64,000 nucleotides of DNA from Modicisalibacter sp033446685 (GCF_033446685.1 NZ_JAWQLY010000007.1:186001-250000), one strand, 5' to 3'. Positions 8,357-17,264 are shown, numbered from the stretch's first letter. The notes: generated by a model not told the origin, from the letters alone. Program-made: numbers and translations.

Positions 8357-9589
8357 TCAGCGTTTGCTGGTGGCGTTGTAAACGCGCTCATCCAGTTCTC
8401 CTTCGCTCTTGCCCACCAGCGTCGTGACCATTAGGTCGCCTGCGACATTTACACAGGTGCGAGCCATGTCGAGTATGCGATCGATGCCGGCGATGACAGC
8501 GATGGCTTCCAATGGCAGGCCGATCTGGCTCATGACGATGGACAACATGATCAGTCCCGCGCCCGGCACGCCGGCGGTGCCAATGGAGGCCAGCGTTCCG
8601 GTAACGATGATCATGCCGTAATCGGCCAGCGACAGGTCGACCCCGACGAATTGGGCAATGAAAACGGCCACCACGCCCTGGTAAATGGCCGTGCCGTCCA
8701 TGTTGATCGTCGCGCCGACCGGCAGCACGAAACCCGCAACGCCATTGGAGACCCCCAGGTTTTGCTGCGCACAGCGAATCGAGACGGGCAGCGTTCCAGA
8801 CGACGAGGCCGATGAGTAGGCAACGACGAGCGCATCTATGATGCCCTGCATGTAGCGGAGCGGGTTGAGGCGGCCCAATAAGGCTAGCAAGCCGGAGTAG
8901 ACGATAAGCACGTGGACGATGCTGGCCAAGTAGGCGACACCGATGACCTTGGCGAGCGGCAGCAGGACTTCGAGGCCATAATTGCCCGCTACATAGGCTA
9001 TAAGTGCGAAGACGCCAAAAGGGGCGAACGCCATGACGATATTCGTCAGCTTGTACATCGCCTCCGCGAAACTTTCGAAGAGCTTTACGACCGGTTCGCC
9101 TTTTTCGCCGATCAGGGTCAGCGATATGCCAAGCCCGATGGCGAAGACGATGATCTGCAGAATATTGCCGCTGGCCAGCGAGTCGACAGGATTGCTGGGG
9201 ACAAGATTGACCAGGGTCTCGGTGAGGCTTGGGCCCTGTTTCGTTTCACCTCCCGCCTCGAAACTCATTTCAAGACCTACGCCGGGTTTGAAAAGCCATG
9301 AGGCGATCAGCCCTATGGTTATGGCGAAGGCCGTGGTTATCAGATAGAGCGCGATGGTCCTGAGCCCAATGCGTCCCATCTTCTGGGGATCACGCATGGC
9401 CGTGATTCCCACGATCAATGTCGAAAACACCAAAGGCACGATCAGCATCTTGATCGCATTGATGAAAATATCGCCTATAGGTTTAAGAACGCTGGCCTCT
9501 TCCCCGGATAATGCGCCGGTAAGGGCGCCAAGAATCAAGCCAGCCAGAATCTTTTGCCACAAGGGAAAACGGCGCCATGAATTCAGCAT
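8357..9589 (-). CDS. Dicarboxylate/amino acid:cation symporter (DAACS family)
   Basis: The 410-residue membrane protein carries the family hallmarks: the serine-rich reentrant loop SSASSSGTLP at 259-268, the substrate/cation motif GATINMDGTA at 292-301, and GTAGVPGAG before the last helices, ending with a DRILDMARTCVNVAGD signature. These transporters import glutamate, aspartate or C4-dicarboxylates with Na+ or H+. AAGGAG lies 5 nt before the ATG. It is a single-gene unit with its own upstream region. Sequence alone does not decide between the GltP, GltT and DctA types. Confidence 0.92.
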   Translation of the reverse strand: MLNSWRRFPLWQKILAGLILGALTGALSGEEASVLKPIGDIFINAIKMLIVPLVFSTLIVGITAMRDPQKMGRIGLRTIALYLITTAFAITIGLIASWLFKPGVGLEMSFEAGGETKQGPSLTETLVNLVPSNPVDSLASGNILQIIVFAIGLGISLTLIGEKGEPVVKLFESFAEAMYKLTNIVMAFAPFGVFALIAYVAGNYGLEVLLPLAKVIGVAYLASIVHVLIVYSGLLALLGRLNPLRYMQGIIDALVVAYSSASSSGTLPVSIRCAQQNLGVSNGVAGFVLPVGATINMDGTAIYQGVVAVFIAQFVGVDLSLADYGMIIVTGTLASIGTAGVPGAGLIMLSIVMSQIGLPLEAIAVIAGIDRILDMARTCVNVAGDLMVTTLVGKSEGELDERVYNATSKR

Positions 9590-9857
9590 AAATCTCCTTG
9601 ATATTATTGATCATCCTGAAAAGGCGTCGAGTCTACGTGAGGGAATTAGCTGTGATTAAGTCTTTTTTATGAGACATAACTACACTGACTATCCTATGCA
9701 GAAAAGGCATGAATAAAGGGGTGAAACGAGGTTGCAGTTACGAGGTCGGCTGCCGATGCCCTCGATCGGCGCCGATCAGCCTGGGACGATGTCGGCCAGC
9801 ATGATGAGCAGCCGGCCTTGGCCGTAGTCATCGGATGGAAATGCGGGATGGGAGCCG
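9590..9857. other. Intergenic promoter region of the symporter
   Basis: This 268-bp stretch is AT-richer near the symporter start, as expected for its promoter, and GC-rich towards the acetyltransferase stop. No credible gene or strong hairpin was seen. Confidence 0.4.
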
Positions 9858-10415
9858 TCAGTCGGCCATACTATTGGACGGCGGTTCATTGCGATCGCCG
9901 TCGCCCAGCGGGCGCTGCATCAGCACGGTGTCCAGCCAGCGGTCGAACTTGTATCCCACCGAGCGGAAGGTGCCGACGTCCTCGAAGCCATGACGCCGAT
10001 GCAGGGCGATCGAGCCGCTGTTGGCGCTGTCGCCGATGACCGCGAGCATCTGGCGCCACGGACCGCTTTCGCAGCGTTCGATCAGCGCAGTCAGCAAGGC
10101 GCTGCCGATCCCCTGGCCGTGTTTCCCTGCTGCGACATAGACCGAATTCTCCACGCTGTATCGATAGGCGGGCCGGGGCCGATAGGGTGTGGCGTAGCAG
10201 AAACCGAGGATGTCGCCGTCACGCTCGGCAAGCAGATAGGGCAGGCCGTTGGCGACGACCGCGGCGTGGCGGATGCGCATCTCGTCGAGCGTCGGTGGCG
10301 TCAGTTCGAACGACGCGGTGCCGTGCAGGACATGCTCGGCATACAGTGCCCGGATGGCGGGGATATCGACGGCGCGCGCATCGCGCACGAGCGACGCAGT
10401 GGCTGAGTAGGCCAT
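9858..10415 (-). CDS. GNAT N-acetyltransferase, phosphinothricin acetyltransferase-like
   Basis: The 185-residue protein matches the Pat/MnaT branch of GNAT enzymes: RDARAVDIPAIRALYAEHVLHGTASFE at the N-terminus, YRPRPAYRYSVENSVYV in the core, the acetyl-CoA loop HGQGIGSALL, and SIALHRRHGFEDVG near the end. Members acetylate phosphinothricin, methionine sulfone or similar amino-acid analogues. AGGAG lies 6 nt from the ATG. The gene is monocistronic. The physiological substrate is not evident; detoxification of methionine sulfone or sulfoximine is the usual role. Confidence 0.88.
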   Translation of the reverse strand: MAYSATASLVRDARAVDIPAIRALYAEHVLHGTASFELTPPTLDEMRIRHAAVVANGLPYLLAERDGDILGFCYATPYRPRPAYRYSVENSVYVAAGKHGQGIGSALLTALIERCESGPWRQMLAVIGDSANSGSIALHRRHGFEDVGTFRSVGYKFDRWLDTVLMQRPLGDGDRNEPPSNSMAD

Positions 10416-10499
10416 GCAGACTCCTGGGAACGCTGATCCCGCTCATTAGGTGCCAGGCGTCGGGCGCTGTCCAGCCCGCGCCGGAAATCTCGATGGCCA

Positions 10500-10526
10500 T
10501 GTCGATTTGCCGCCACGCCGAACGAC
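10500..10526 (+). promoter_or_regulatory. Candidate ECF42 sigma-factor promoter
   Basis: TGTCGA (10500-10505) and CGAC (10523-10526) are separated by 17 bp and end 35 bp before the DGPF gene start. As I recall the literature on ECF42 sigma factors, their target promoters carry TGTCGA at -35 and CGA(T/C) at -10. The match to the sigma factor encoded 1 kb downstream is strong circumstantial evidence. Confidence 0.6.
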
Positions 10527-10561
10527 TAGTCGGTGTACCCCGCCAAACTCAGGAGCCCGCC

Positions 10562-10954
10562 ATGAAATACCTATGCCTGGTATACAGCGACGAGAATTCC
10601 CTGCATGACCTGCCCGACAGCCCGCGCGACGAGGAGTGTCTGGCCTACGCGATGAGCGTTCAGGCGAGCGGGCGAATGCTCGCCGCCGAGGCGCTGCAAC
10701 CGGTGGCTAGCGCGACCACGGTGCGCGTGCGTCACGGCCGGAGCACCATCACCGATGGCCCCTTCGCCGAAACCAAGGAGCAACTGGCCGGCTTCTACCT
10801 GGTCGAGGCGCGCGATCTCAACGAGGCGCTGCAGGTGGCGGCGGGGATACCCGCGGCGCGGGTCGGCAGCGTCGAGGTAAGACCGGTGCGCGAGCTTGCG
10901 GCGACCCCGACCCGGCGCGATGAAGTGCCCCCCGTCAGTGGCGCGCTTCGCTAA
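10562..10954 (+). CDS. YCII-related DGPF-domain protein
   Basis: The 130-residue protein begins MKYLCLVYSDE and contains TDGPFAETKEQLAGFYLVE at about 61-79, the signature that gives DGPF proteins their name. DGPF/YCII proteins have a ferredoxin-like fold; their reaction is unknown, but they are the standard genomic partners and targets of ECF42 sigma factors. The ATG follows AGGAG by a short spacer and an ECF42-like promoter lies just upstream. The VOC-like gene starts 20 bp after its stop, so the two form one transcription unit with the sigma gene further down. Confidence 0.9.
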   Translation: MKYLCLVYSDENSLHDLPDSPRDEECLAYAMSVQASGRMLAAEALQPVASATTVRVRHGRSTITDGPFAETKEQLAGFYLVEARDLNEALQVAAGIPAARVGSVEVRPVRELAATPTRRDEVPPVSGALR

Positions 10955-10974
10955 CCGGAATGGAGGAATTGGCG

Positions 10975-11397
10975 ATGAAAAAGACGACGCAGATCAATCC
11001 CTACCTGTTCTTCCAGGGACAGTGCGAGGCGGCGTTCAGGTGCTACGAGCAATGCCTGGGCGGTCATATCGATGCCCGGCATACATATGCCGAGGCGCCC
11101 GAGCCCGACCAGAACCCGCCGGGCATGGACGACAAGATCATGCACATCCGCCTGGCCGTCGGTGACTGGGTGCTGATGGGCTCCGACAGTCCGGCCGACT
11201 ACTACCAGGCGCCCCAGGGGTTTGCCGTATCGCTGGTGTTCGACGAACCGGCGGAAGCGGAGCGCGTGTTCAACACGCTGGCGACCGACGGCTCGGTGAC
11301 GATGCCGCTGGCGGAAACCTTCTGGGCGGACAGGTTCGGCATGCTGGTCGACCGCTTCGGCATTCCCTGGATGATCAACTGCGAGAAGTCCGGCTAG
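10975..11397 (+). CDS. VOC/PhnB-like protein of the ECF42 cluster
   Basis: The 140-residue protein begins MKKTTQINPYLFFQGQCEAAFRCYE and contains MHIRLAVGDWVLMGSDSP and FWADRFGMLVDRFGIPWMIN, the pattern of the PhnB/3-demethylubiquinone methyltransferase-like branch of the vicinal-oxygen-chelate superfamily. Such proteins bind metals and small molecules; the reaction here is unknown. An upstream in-frame ATG at 10960 overlaps the strong GGAGGA site (10962-10967), so the ATG at 10975, 7 nt after it, is the real start. It sits between the DGPF gene and the sigma factor, as in many ECF42 loci. Confidence 0.88.
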   Translation: MKKTTQINPYLFFQGQCEAAFRCYEQCLGGHIDARHTYAEAPEPDQNPPGMDDKIMHIRLAVGDWVLMGSDSPADYYQAPQGFAVSLVFDEPAEAERVFNTLATDGSVTMPLAETFWADRFGMLVDRFGIPWMINCEKSG

Positions 11398-11488
11398 GGC
11401 CTTGTTGACACGACTGTCGATGAGAAGGCCGGCAGTGCAGCAATGGACTATCGTCAGATGAAAAACGACCGATCGGAGAGCTTGGCAC

Positions 11489-12763
11489 GTGTGTCCAATG
11501 GAGCCTGAGACGGCGCGGTCGGCGCGCGAGGTGATCGAGAATGTCTACCGCGATGAATCGCGCCGGGTGCTGGCGACGTTGATTCGCCTGCTGGGCGACT
11601 TCGAGCTCGCCGAGGAGGCGTTGCACGATGCCTTTGCGGCGGCGATGCTCGCCTGGCCCCGCGAGGGCGTGCCCGGCAACCCACGCGCCTGGCTGGTGTC
11701 GGCCGGGCGCTTCAAGGCGATCGACGGGCTGCGCCGGCGGGCCCGCTTCGACGCCTCGCTGGCCGCACTGGTGCATCAGGCCGAGATCGACGCGACCGGC
11801 GAACCGGACGATGAGGAAGCGCTGGAGGACGATCGGCTGCGGTTGATCTTTACCTGCTGCCATCCGGCTCTGCCGTCGCACGCCCAGGTGGCGTTGACCC
11901 TGCGCGAAGTGTGCGGGCTGACCACCGAACAGATCGCCCACGCCTTCCTCACCACACCCACGACGGTGGCGCAGCGCATCGTGCGCGCCAAGGCCAAGAT
12001 CCGCGATGCCGGCATTCCCTATCAGGTGCCGGCCCCCGAGGCGCTATTGGAACGCCTGGATAGCGTATTGCAGGTGATCTACCTGGTCTTCAACGAGGGT
12101 TACTCGGCGTCGGCCGGGGAGACGCTGGTTCGCGCCGACTTGTCGGTCGAAGCGATCCGCCTGGCGCGGCTGCTGGCGGCGTTATTGCCCGAGCCCGAAG
12201 TGCTGGGGCTGCTGGCTTTGATGTTGCTGCACGATGCACGGCGCAGCGCGCGGATGGATGCCGCCGGCGAGCTGATACGGCTGGACGACCAGGACCGGAG
12301 CCGTTGGGATCACGAGCGCATCGCCGAGGGCGGCGCCTTGGTGGAGCGTGCGCTGGCCTCGCGACGCTTCGGCCCCTACACCCTGCAGGCCGCGATCGCC
12401 GCGGTGCACGCCGAGTCGCCGAGCGCCGCCGAGACCGACTGGGCGCAGATCGTCGGGCTCTTTGACGTGTTGCTGCGCATCGAGCCGTCGCCGGTGGTGG
12501 CGCTCAACCGCGCCGCGGCCGTGGCAATGCGCGACGGCCCGGCGGCGGGACTGGCGTTGATCGACGCGATTCTGGAGACCGGCGAGCTGGCCGATTACCA
12601 TCTGGCGCATGCGGCCCGCGCCGACCTGTGTCGGCGCCTGGGGCGTGTCGACGAGGCCTGCAGCGCCTATCGGCGGGCGCTGGCCTTGGCCCGGCAGTGC
12701 CAGGAGCGATTGTTCATCGAGCGGTGTCTGACAGAGCTGGGCGCCGCTGAGGCCGACGGCTAA
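11489..12763 (+). CDS. ECF42-type RNA polymerase sigma factor with long C-terminal domain
   Basis: The 424-residue protein has sigma region 2 at about 15-85 (RRVLATLIRLLGDFELAEEALHDAF, NPRAWLVSAGRFKAIDGLRRR) and region 4 at about 130-180 (LTLREVCGLTTEQIAHAFLTTPTTVAQRIVRAKAKIRD). A helical, TPR-like extension of roughly 230 residues follows (LVFNEGYSASAGETLVRADLSVEAIRLARLL and VVALNRAAAVAM). That extension, the absence of an anti-sigma gene, and the neighbouring DGPF gene define the ECF42 group; the C-terminal domain is thought to regulate activity. The start could be GTG 11489 or ATG 11498; both follow CGGAGAG. The 3' end overlaps the convergent MFS gene by 50 bp. Confidence 0.92.
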   Translation: MCPMEPETARSAREVIENVYRDESRRVLATLIRLLGDFELAEEALHDAFAAAMLAWPREGVPGNPRAWLVSAGRFKAIDGLRRRARFDASLAALVHQAEIDATGEPDDEEALEDDRLRLIFTCCHPALPSHAQVALTLREVCGLTTEQIAHAFLTTPTTVAQRIVRAKAKIRDAGIPYQVPAPEALLERLDSVLQVIYLVFNEGYSASAGETLVRADLSVEAIRLARLLAALLPEPEVLGLLALMLLHDARRSARMDAAGELIRLDDQDRSRWDHERIAEGGALVERALASRRFGPYTLQAAIAAVHAESPSAAETDWAQIVGLFDVLLRIEPSPVVALNRAAAVAMRDGPAAGLALIDAILETGELADYHLAHAARADLCRRLGRVDEACSAYRRALALARQCQERLFIERCLTELGAAEADG

Positions 12764-14072
12764 CCTCAGCCGTTGAGTCTCGTTCGGCTGCGGCCTCGAT
12801 CAGCCGTTCGCGCTCCTGCTCCTCGTAGAAGCTGGGATCGTCGAACAGGTCGTGCTGATGATCCTCGAAGATCATCGCCAGCGCTTCATGGCTGGTCTGC
12901 ACCATGGGCTCGAAATGCGCCGTTTCCCCGGAAACGATTGACGACACGTAACGCCGCCGGTAGAGCGCATAGACAGCGAGCAGGGCCAGCACGCCGGCGA
13001 TATAGAAGGGCAGCGCCTGGGTGCCGAAGGCATTCATGGCGACCCCGGCGAGGATTGGCGCCACGGCGCTGCCGGCGCCTTGCAGGACCAGCATGTCGGC
13101 GGAACCGGAGACCACCTCTTCGGGATTCAACTGATCGATCAGCTGGGCGACGGCAATCGGGTAGAGCGAGAACGACAGCCCGCCCCAGACGAAGAACAGC
13201 GCGAAGAGTGCCCACTGGCCGGACGCCAGCGGCATCAGCGCGGCGACAGCCGCGGCGAGAACCGACACCCAGGTGAGCACTCGCGGCCGGTCATGCTTGT
13301 CCGAGAAGCGTCCGATGGGCACCTGCAGCAGCGCGCCGCCGAGAATCGCGATGCTCATCACCAGTCCGATATCGCCGTTGTCGAAACCCAACTGCTTGGC
13401 GTAGACCGGGGTCATCGCCCAGAAGGCACCCATCGCCAACCCCGACAGCGCCGAGCCCGCGACCGCCAGCGGCGCGAAGCCGAGCAGGGCCTTGAGGCTG
13501 CTCTTGGGACGATCGGAGATCACCGGCTGACTGCGCCGGGTCATGGTGATTGGCAGCAGTGCCCAACTGATCAGGATCGAGGTCAGGGCGAACAGCAGGA
13601 AGCCTTGGGGCGTGTCGAGGCGCAGGATCTGCTGGGCGATGGCGATCGCGCCGAGGTTGACCACCATGTACATCGCGAAGATCCGCCCGCGCTCGTGGGG
13701 GGCGGCCTGGCTGTTGAGCCAGCTTTCGATGACCGTCACCAGGGTGACGAAGGCCAGCCCGTAGAAGAAGCGCAGGATTAGCCACACCCAGGGGTTGACG
13801 AAGATCAGGTGGAGCAGCGCGCCGGAGGCGCAGACCGCCGCGCAGAAGGCGAAAGCGCGAATATGGCCGATGCGGCGGATCAGGCGTGCACTGAACCAGG
13901 TCCCGCAGATGAAGCCCACGAAGTAGCCGGACATGATGATGCCGACCAGGGTGGTCGAGAATCCCTCGCTGGTACCGCGCAGGGTCAGCAGGGTGTTGAT
14001 CAGTCCGTTGCCGAGTAGCAGCAACGCTACACTGCCGAGTAGGGCCCGGATCGGGCGCAGCAGTGACCGCAT
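12714..14072 (-). CDS. MFS transporter (YcaD-like)
   Basis: The 452-residue protein has about 12 membrane helices followed by an acidic cytoplasmic tail (FEDHQHDLFDDPSFYEEQERERLIEAAAERD). GYFVGFICGTWFSARLIRRIGHIRAFAF in the first loop and WLNSQAAPHERGRIFAMYMVVN are characteristic of the YcaD-type MFS proteins of proteobacteria. AAGGAG precedes the ATG. The substrate is not known. The C-terminal 17 codons overlap the convergent sigma-factor gene. Confidence 0.87.
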   Translation of the reverse strand: MRSLLRPIRALLGSVALLLLGNGLINTLLTLRGTSEGFSTTLVGIIMSGYFVGFICGTWFSARLIRRIGHIRAFAFCAAVCASGALLHLIFVNPWVWLILRFFYGLAFVTLVTVIESWLNSQAAPHERGRIFAMYMVVNLGAIAIAQQILRLDTPQGFLLFALTSILISWALLPITMTRRSQPVISDRPKSSLKALLGFAPLAVAGSALSGLAMGAFWAMTPVYAKQLGFDNGDIGLVMSIAILGGALLQVPIGRFSDKHDRPRVLTWVSVLAAAVAALMPLASGQWALFALFFVWGGLSFSLYPIAVAQLIDQLNPEEVVSGSADMLVLQGAGSAVAPILAGVAMNAFGTQALPFYIAGVLALLAVYALYRRRYVSSIVSGETAHFEPMVQTSHEALAMIFEDHQHDLFDDPSFYEEQERERLIEAAAERDSTAEVSRRPQRRPALSDTAR

Positions 14073-14232
14073 GCGAGTCTCCTTGCGTCGCCGGTATGTT
14101 CCTGTTTTGCAGTTGCGTGCCAGTTGGGGGGAATGAACCGAAGCTGCCTTGTATCGAAACGGCTAGTCGATCACGCCCGGCACGGGTCTTGCTGAATTGA
14201 GTGCGTTCGGGTGGCGTCCCGAGGATGCATGT

Positions 14233-14254
14233 CGAGCCGGCGCCGGCCGGCTCG
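14233..14254 (-). terminator. Hairpin downstream of the peroxiredoxin gene
   Basis: CGAGCCGG (14233-14240) pairs with CCGGCTCG (14247-14254) around a 6-nt loop, 9 bp beyond the peroxiredoxin stop. There is no clear U-tract, so termination efficiency is uncertain. Confidence 0.5.
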
Positions 14255-14263
14255 CATTCCTTC

Positions 14264-14740
14264 TCAGAGCTTGCCAAGCACCGTTTCGGCGCTGCTCTGG
14301 TCGACGCCCTTGGCATCCACGCCGAGGTATTCGACCACGCCGTCGTCGACGATCATCGCGAAGCGCTTGCTGCGCGTACCCATGCCGCTGCCGCTGGCAT
14401 CCATGTCGAGACCCAGCGCGCGGGCGAATTCGGCATTGCCGTCGGCGAGCATGGTGAAAGCCTGGGCATTCTGATTTTTCTGCCAAGCGTCCATGACGAA
14501 GGCGTCGTTGACCGCCATGCAGGCGATGGTGTCGACGCCCTTGGCGAGAATCTCGTCGGCCTTGATGACGAAACCGGGCATGTGGGTGTTGGAGCACCCC
14601 GGTGTGAAGGCGCCGGGCACGGCGAACAGCACGACGCGCTTGCCGGCGAACAGCTCACCGGTGGAGATGTCCTGGGGGCCCTCGGCGCCGTTGGTCTTGA
14701 GGGTGACGTCGGGGATCTTGTCGCCTGTTGCGATGGTCAT
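14264..14740 (-). CDS. Peroxiredoxin (Prx5/PMP20-like)
   Basis: The 158-residue protein has the peroxidatic motif PGAFTPGCSNTHMPGF around residue 48, with the catalytic cysteine in TPGCSNTH and the conserved Thr two residues before it. FAVPGAF, ACMAVNDAFVMDAWQK and the late Arg in GTRSKRFAMIVDDG complete the Prx5 pattern. It reduces hydroperoxides in the cytoplasm, with glutaredoxin or thioredoxin as usual donor. The ATG at 14740 follows AAGGAAG; an upstream in-frame ATG has no site. It appears to be a single-gene unit. Confidence 0.92.
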   Translation of the reverse strand: MTIATGDKIPDVTLKTNGAEGPQDISTGELFAGKRVVLFAVPGAFTPGCSNTHMPGFVIKADEILAKGVDTIACMAVNDAFVMDAWQKNQNAQAFTMLADGNAEFARALGLDMDASGSGMGTRSKRFAMIVDDGVVEYLGVDAKGVDQSSAETVLGKL

Positions 14741-15229
14741 GTCTGCTTCCTTTCTTGGCGAATGAGCGCTCATCACAGTGCATGTTAGAGCAATGCGATA
14801 TAGCAAAGCGATGGCTCGTCACTGTAGCAAGCGCTGGAGTGGTGGAGGAACAGCGCTTTCATGTGCCGTTTGGGCTCCATCTCGTTGGAGATGACCTCAG
14901 CCAGGGCGAATGCGCGCCTTAAACTCTAGACGCATAGTGCGCAGCGAGCCGATGTTGCGGAATTGCAAAAGTGCCTAGACGCCATGACGAAGTCGCTCCG
15001 ACGCCCAGCAACGAAAAATTGCGCGTATCGGGAAGCGACGCGTCCGGGAGCGATCTACCCTTATTGGCATCGTGCCGTAAACGGCGCGGATCGCCCGGAG
15101 TCGCGGCTGCGCCATTGCTGGCCCGGTTTCCGCAGACGACGGGCTTTAGCCAAGGCAGCCCGCCGCGTCGATTGCTGGAACAGCGGGCGAAGGCGTGGCG
15201 TATTTGCCAATAGCTCAAGGAGATGGAGC
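14741..15229. other. Intergenic region without a recognisable gene
   Basis: This region lies between the divergent peroxiredoxin and COQ10-like genes and should hold both promoters. Short open frames inside lack ribosome sites or family features. No RNA gene or strong repeat was recognised. Confidence 0.4.
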
Positions 15230-15988
15230 ATGACTGATACCTGGCAGGATGACTCCCTGGTCGCCATGCGCAGCAAGCCGGCCAGCGCCGGCCGGCTTTC
15301 GGGGAGGGAACGGACCTTTTCCATTCTAGGGGGCTGTCTGTGCGTCGGACTCGGGATGCGCCGCCACGGCATCGGTCGGCTGGCGCATCTCGTCGTAGGC
15401 GGCATGCTCCTCTCTCGCGGCGCGGCTGGTTATTGCAGCGCCAAGAAGGCGCTGTCGGCGAATTCCTACGAGCAGGACATGGCCGACGCGCACGACTGGA
15501 AGAGTGCCAAGGTGACGTCGCGCAGCGTGACCATCGACAAGCCGCGTGAGGAGATCTACCGCTTCTGGCGGGATTTCACCAACCTCGCCCAGTTCATGAA
15601 GCATATCGAGCGGGTCGACGTCATCGACGCTCGTCGTTCTCACTGGGTGGCGAGCCCGGCGCCGGGCAAGCATCTCGAATGGGATGCCGAGATTACCGAC
15701 GAACGCGAGAACGAATATATCGCCTGGCAGACCGAGGAGAACAGCGACATCCATCAGGCCGGCTGGGTCAGCTTTCGCGATGCACCGCGGGGGCGGGGCA
15801 CCGTGATCCAGGCGGTATTCGCCTATGAGCCGCCGGCGGGCTATGCCGGGCATGCGGTGGCCAAGCTGCTGGGTAGGGACCCGGGCACCCAGACCGGCGA
15901 CGACCTGCGCCGCCTGAAACAACTGCTGGAGATCGGCGAGATCACTACCAATGCCGCCCGCCCCGGAGCACAGAGAGGAGGTCGCTGA
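15230..15988 (+). CDS. SRPBCC (COQ10/START-like) protein with N-terminal membrane segment
   Basis: The 252-residue protein has a small hydrophobic YgaP/DUF2892-like segment at about 33-65 (ILGGCLCVGLGMRRHG, LVVGGMLLSRG). A polyketide cyclase/COQ10-type lipid-binding domain follows at about 95-230 (SVTIDKPREEIYRFWRDFTNLAQFMKHIERVDV, WQTEENSDIHQAGWVSFRDAP). COQ10-like domains carry hydrophobic ligands such as quinones, but no ligand is proven here. AAGGAG precedes the ATG. The stop codon overlaps the start of the alcohol dehydrogenase gene (TGATG), so the two are translationally coupled and probably act together. Confidence 0.85.
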   Translation: MTDTWQDDSLVAMRSKPASAGRLSGRERTFSILGGCLCVGLGMRRHGIGRLAHLVVGGMLLSRGAAGYCSAKKALSANSYEQDMADAHDWKSAKVTSRSVTIDKPREEIYRFWRDFTNLAQFMKHIERVDVIDARRSHWVASPAPGKHLEWDAEITDERENEYIAWQTEENSDIHQAGWVSFRDAPRGRGTVIQAVFAYEPPAGYAGHAVAKLLGRDPGTQTGDDLRRLKQLLEIGEITTNAARPGAQRGGR

Positions 15989-17157
15989 TGCGCGCACTGA
16001 CATGGCAAGGCACCGACAAGCTGAGTGTCGAAACCATCCCCGATCCCGAAATCGTCAATCCCCGCGATGTCATCGTCCGCGTCACGATGTCGTCGGTCTG
16101 CGGCTCGGATCTGCATCTGCTCAACGGCTACGTGCCGACGATGAAGCCCGGGGACATACTGGGGCACGAATTCCTCGGCGAGATCGTGGAGGTGGGCAGC
16201 GCGGTATCCGGGCTGGCAAGAGGGGACCGGGTGATCACCGTATCGATCATCGGCTGCGGGCATTGCGAGCCCTGCCAGCGCCAGGAATTCTCCTGCTGCG
16301 ACAACTCCAACCCCAACCCCGCGACGACGGAGGCGCTGTATGGCTATCCCTGCGCGGGCATCTTCGGCTACAGCCATGCCTTCGGCGGCTATGCCGGCAG
16401 CCACGCCACCTACGTCCGCGTGCCGTTCGCCGACGTCAATGTCTTCAAGGTGCCCGAGGGGGTCCGCGACGAGCAGGCGCTGTTCGTCTCCGATGCCGTG
16501 CCGACCGGCTATTACGGCGCCGACATTGCCGATATCGAGCCGGGCGACACCGTCGCCGTCTGGGGCTGTGGCGGCGTCGGGCAGATGGCGATGCGCAGCG
16601 CCTATCTGCTGGGTGCCGAACGGGTCATCGGCATCGACCGCTTTGCCGATCGTCTGGCACTGGCCAAGGACAAGGCCGGGGCCGAGGTGCTCGACTATAC
16701 CCAGGTGGACGTGCACGAAGCGCTCGTCGAGCTGACCGGCGGTCGCGGGCCGGATCGCTGCATCGACTGCGTGGGGCTGGAAGCGCACACGCAAGGGGTG
16801 GAACAGCTCTATGACGCGACCAAGCAGAAGCTGTTCATGCAAACCGAACGGGGCGCCGCGCTGCGCCAGGCGATCCGCGCCTGTCGCAAGGGCGGCACGG
16901 TATCGGTGCTGGGCGTCTATGCCGGCCTGATGGACAAGTTCCCCATGGGGGCGATCGTCAACAAGGCGCTCAGCGTGCGCTCCGGCCAGCAGCCCGGCCA
17001 GCGCTATGTGGCGCGCATCTTCGAGCACATCCAGAAGGGCGAACTCGACCCCTCCTACTTGTTGACTCACCCGATGAGTCTGGAGGAGTCGCCTCAGGGC
17101 TATACGATGTTCCGTGACAAGGAACAAGCGTGTCTGCGCGCGGTATTCATGCCTTGA
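15988..17157 (+). CDS. Zinc-dependent alcohol dehydrogenase (FdhA-like)
   Basis: The 389-residue medium-chain dehydrogenase has CGSDLHLLNGY with the catalytic-zinc cysteine near residue 38, GHEFLGEIVEVG with the zinc histidine and glutamate, and the structural-zinc group CGHCEPCQRQEFSCC near 90-104. The NAD-binding motif VWGCGGVGQMA lies near 191. The long inserts and C-terminal form match the formaldehyde dehydrogenase/glutathione-independent FDH-like branch. It overlaps the COQ10-like gene by one base. That pairing recurs in proteobacteria and suggests a shared substrate or stress role, but the substrate is unknown. Confidence 0.9.
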   Translation: MRALTWQGTDKLSVETIPDPEIVNPRDVIVRVTMSSVCGSDLHLLNGYVPTMKPGDILGHEFLGEIVEVGSAVSGLARGDRVITVSIIGCGHCEPCQRQEFSCCDNSNPNPATTEALYGYPCAGIFGYSHAFGGYAGSHATYVRVPFADVNVFKVPEGVRDEQALFVSDAVPTGYYGADIADIEPGDTVAVWGCGGVGQMAMRSAYLLGAERVIGIDRFADRLALAKDKAGAEVLDYTQVDVHEALVELTGGRGPDRCIDCVGLEAHTQGVEQLYDATKQKLFMQTERGAALRQAIRACRKGGTVSVLGVYAGLMDKFPMGAIVNKALSVRSGQQPGQRYVARIFEHIQKGELDPSYLLTHPMSLEESPQGYTMFRDKEQACLRAVFMP

Positions 17158-17182
17158 GATGATCGGCCGGCCTAGCCGTAAT

Positions 17183-17198
17183 GCCCAGCCCTCTGGGC
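17183..17198 (+). terminator. Small hairpin after the alcohol dehydrogenase gene
   Basis: GCCCAG (17183-17188) pairs with CTGGGC (17193-17198) around CCCT, 25 bp past the stop. The stem is short and no T-run follows, so this is a weak terminator candidate. Confidence 0.3.
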
Positions 17199-17264
17199 CT
17201 GGCGAACGCAGTAAGTGATAAACTGGCGCTGGGGTCAGGAAATCGAACGGGTCCAGAGGGCAGC

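Noticed and set aside
10219..10954. Extended frames around the DGPF gene start
   Set aside because: The upstream extension overlaps the acetyltransferase promoter and the sigma-factor promoter; MKYLCLVYSDE at 10562 is the family start.
15841..17127. Antisense open frame of about 430 codons opposite the alcohol dehydrogenase
   Set aside because: The plus strand has the zinc and NAD motifs of a full-length dehydrogenase; the antisense frame has none.
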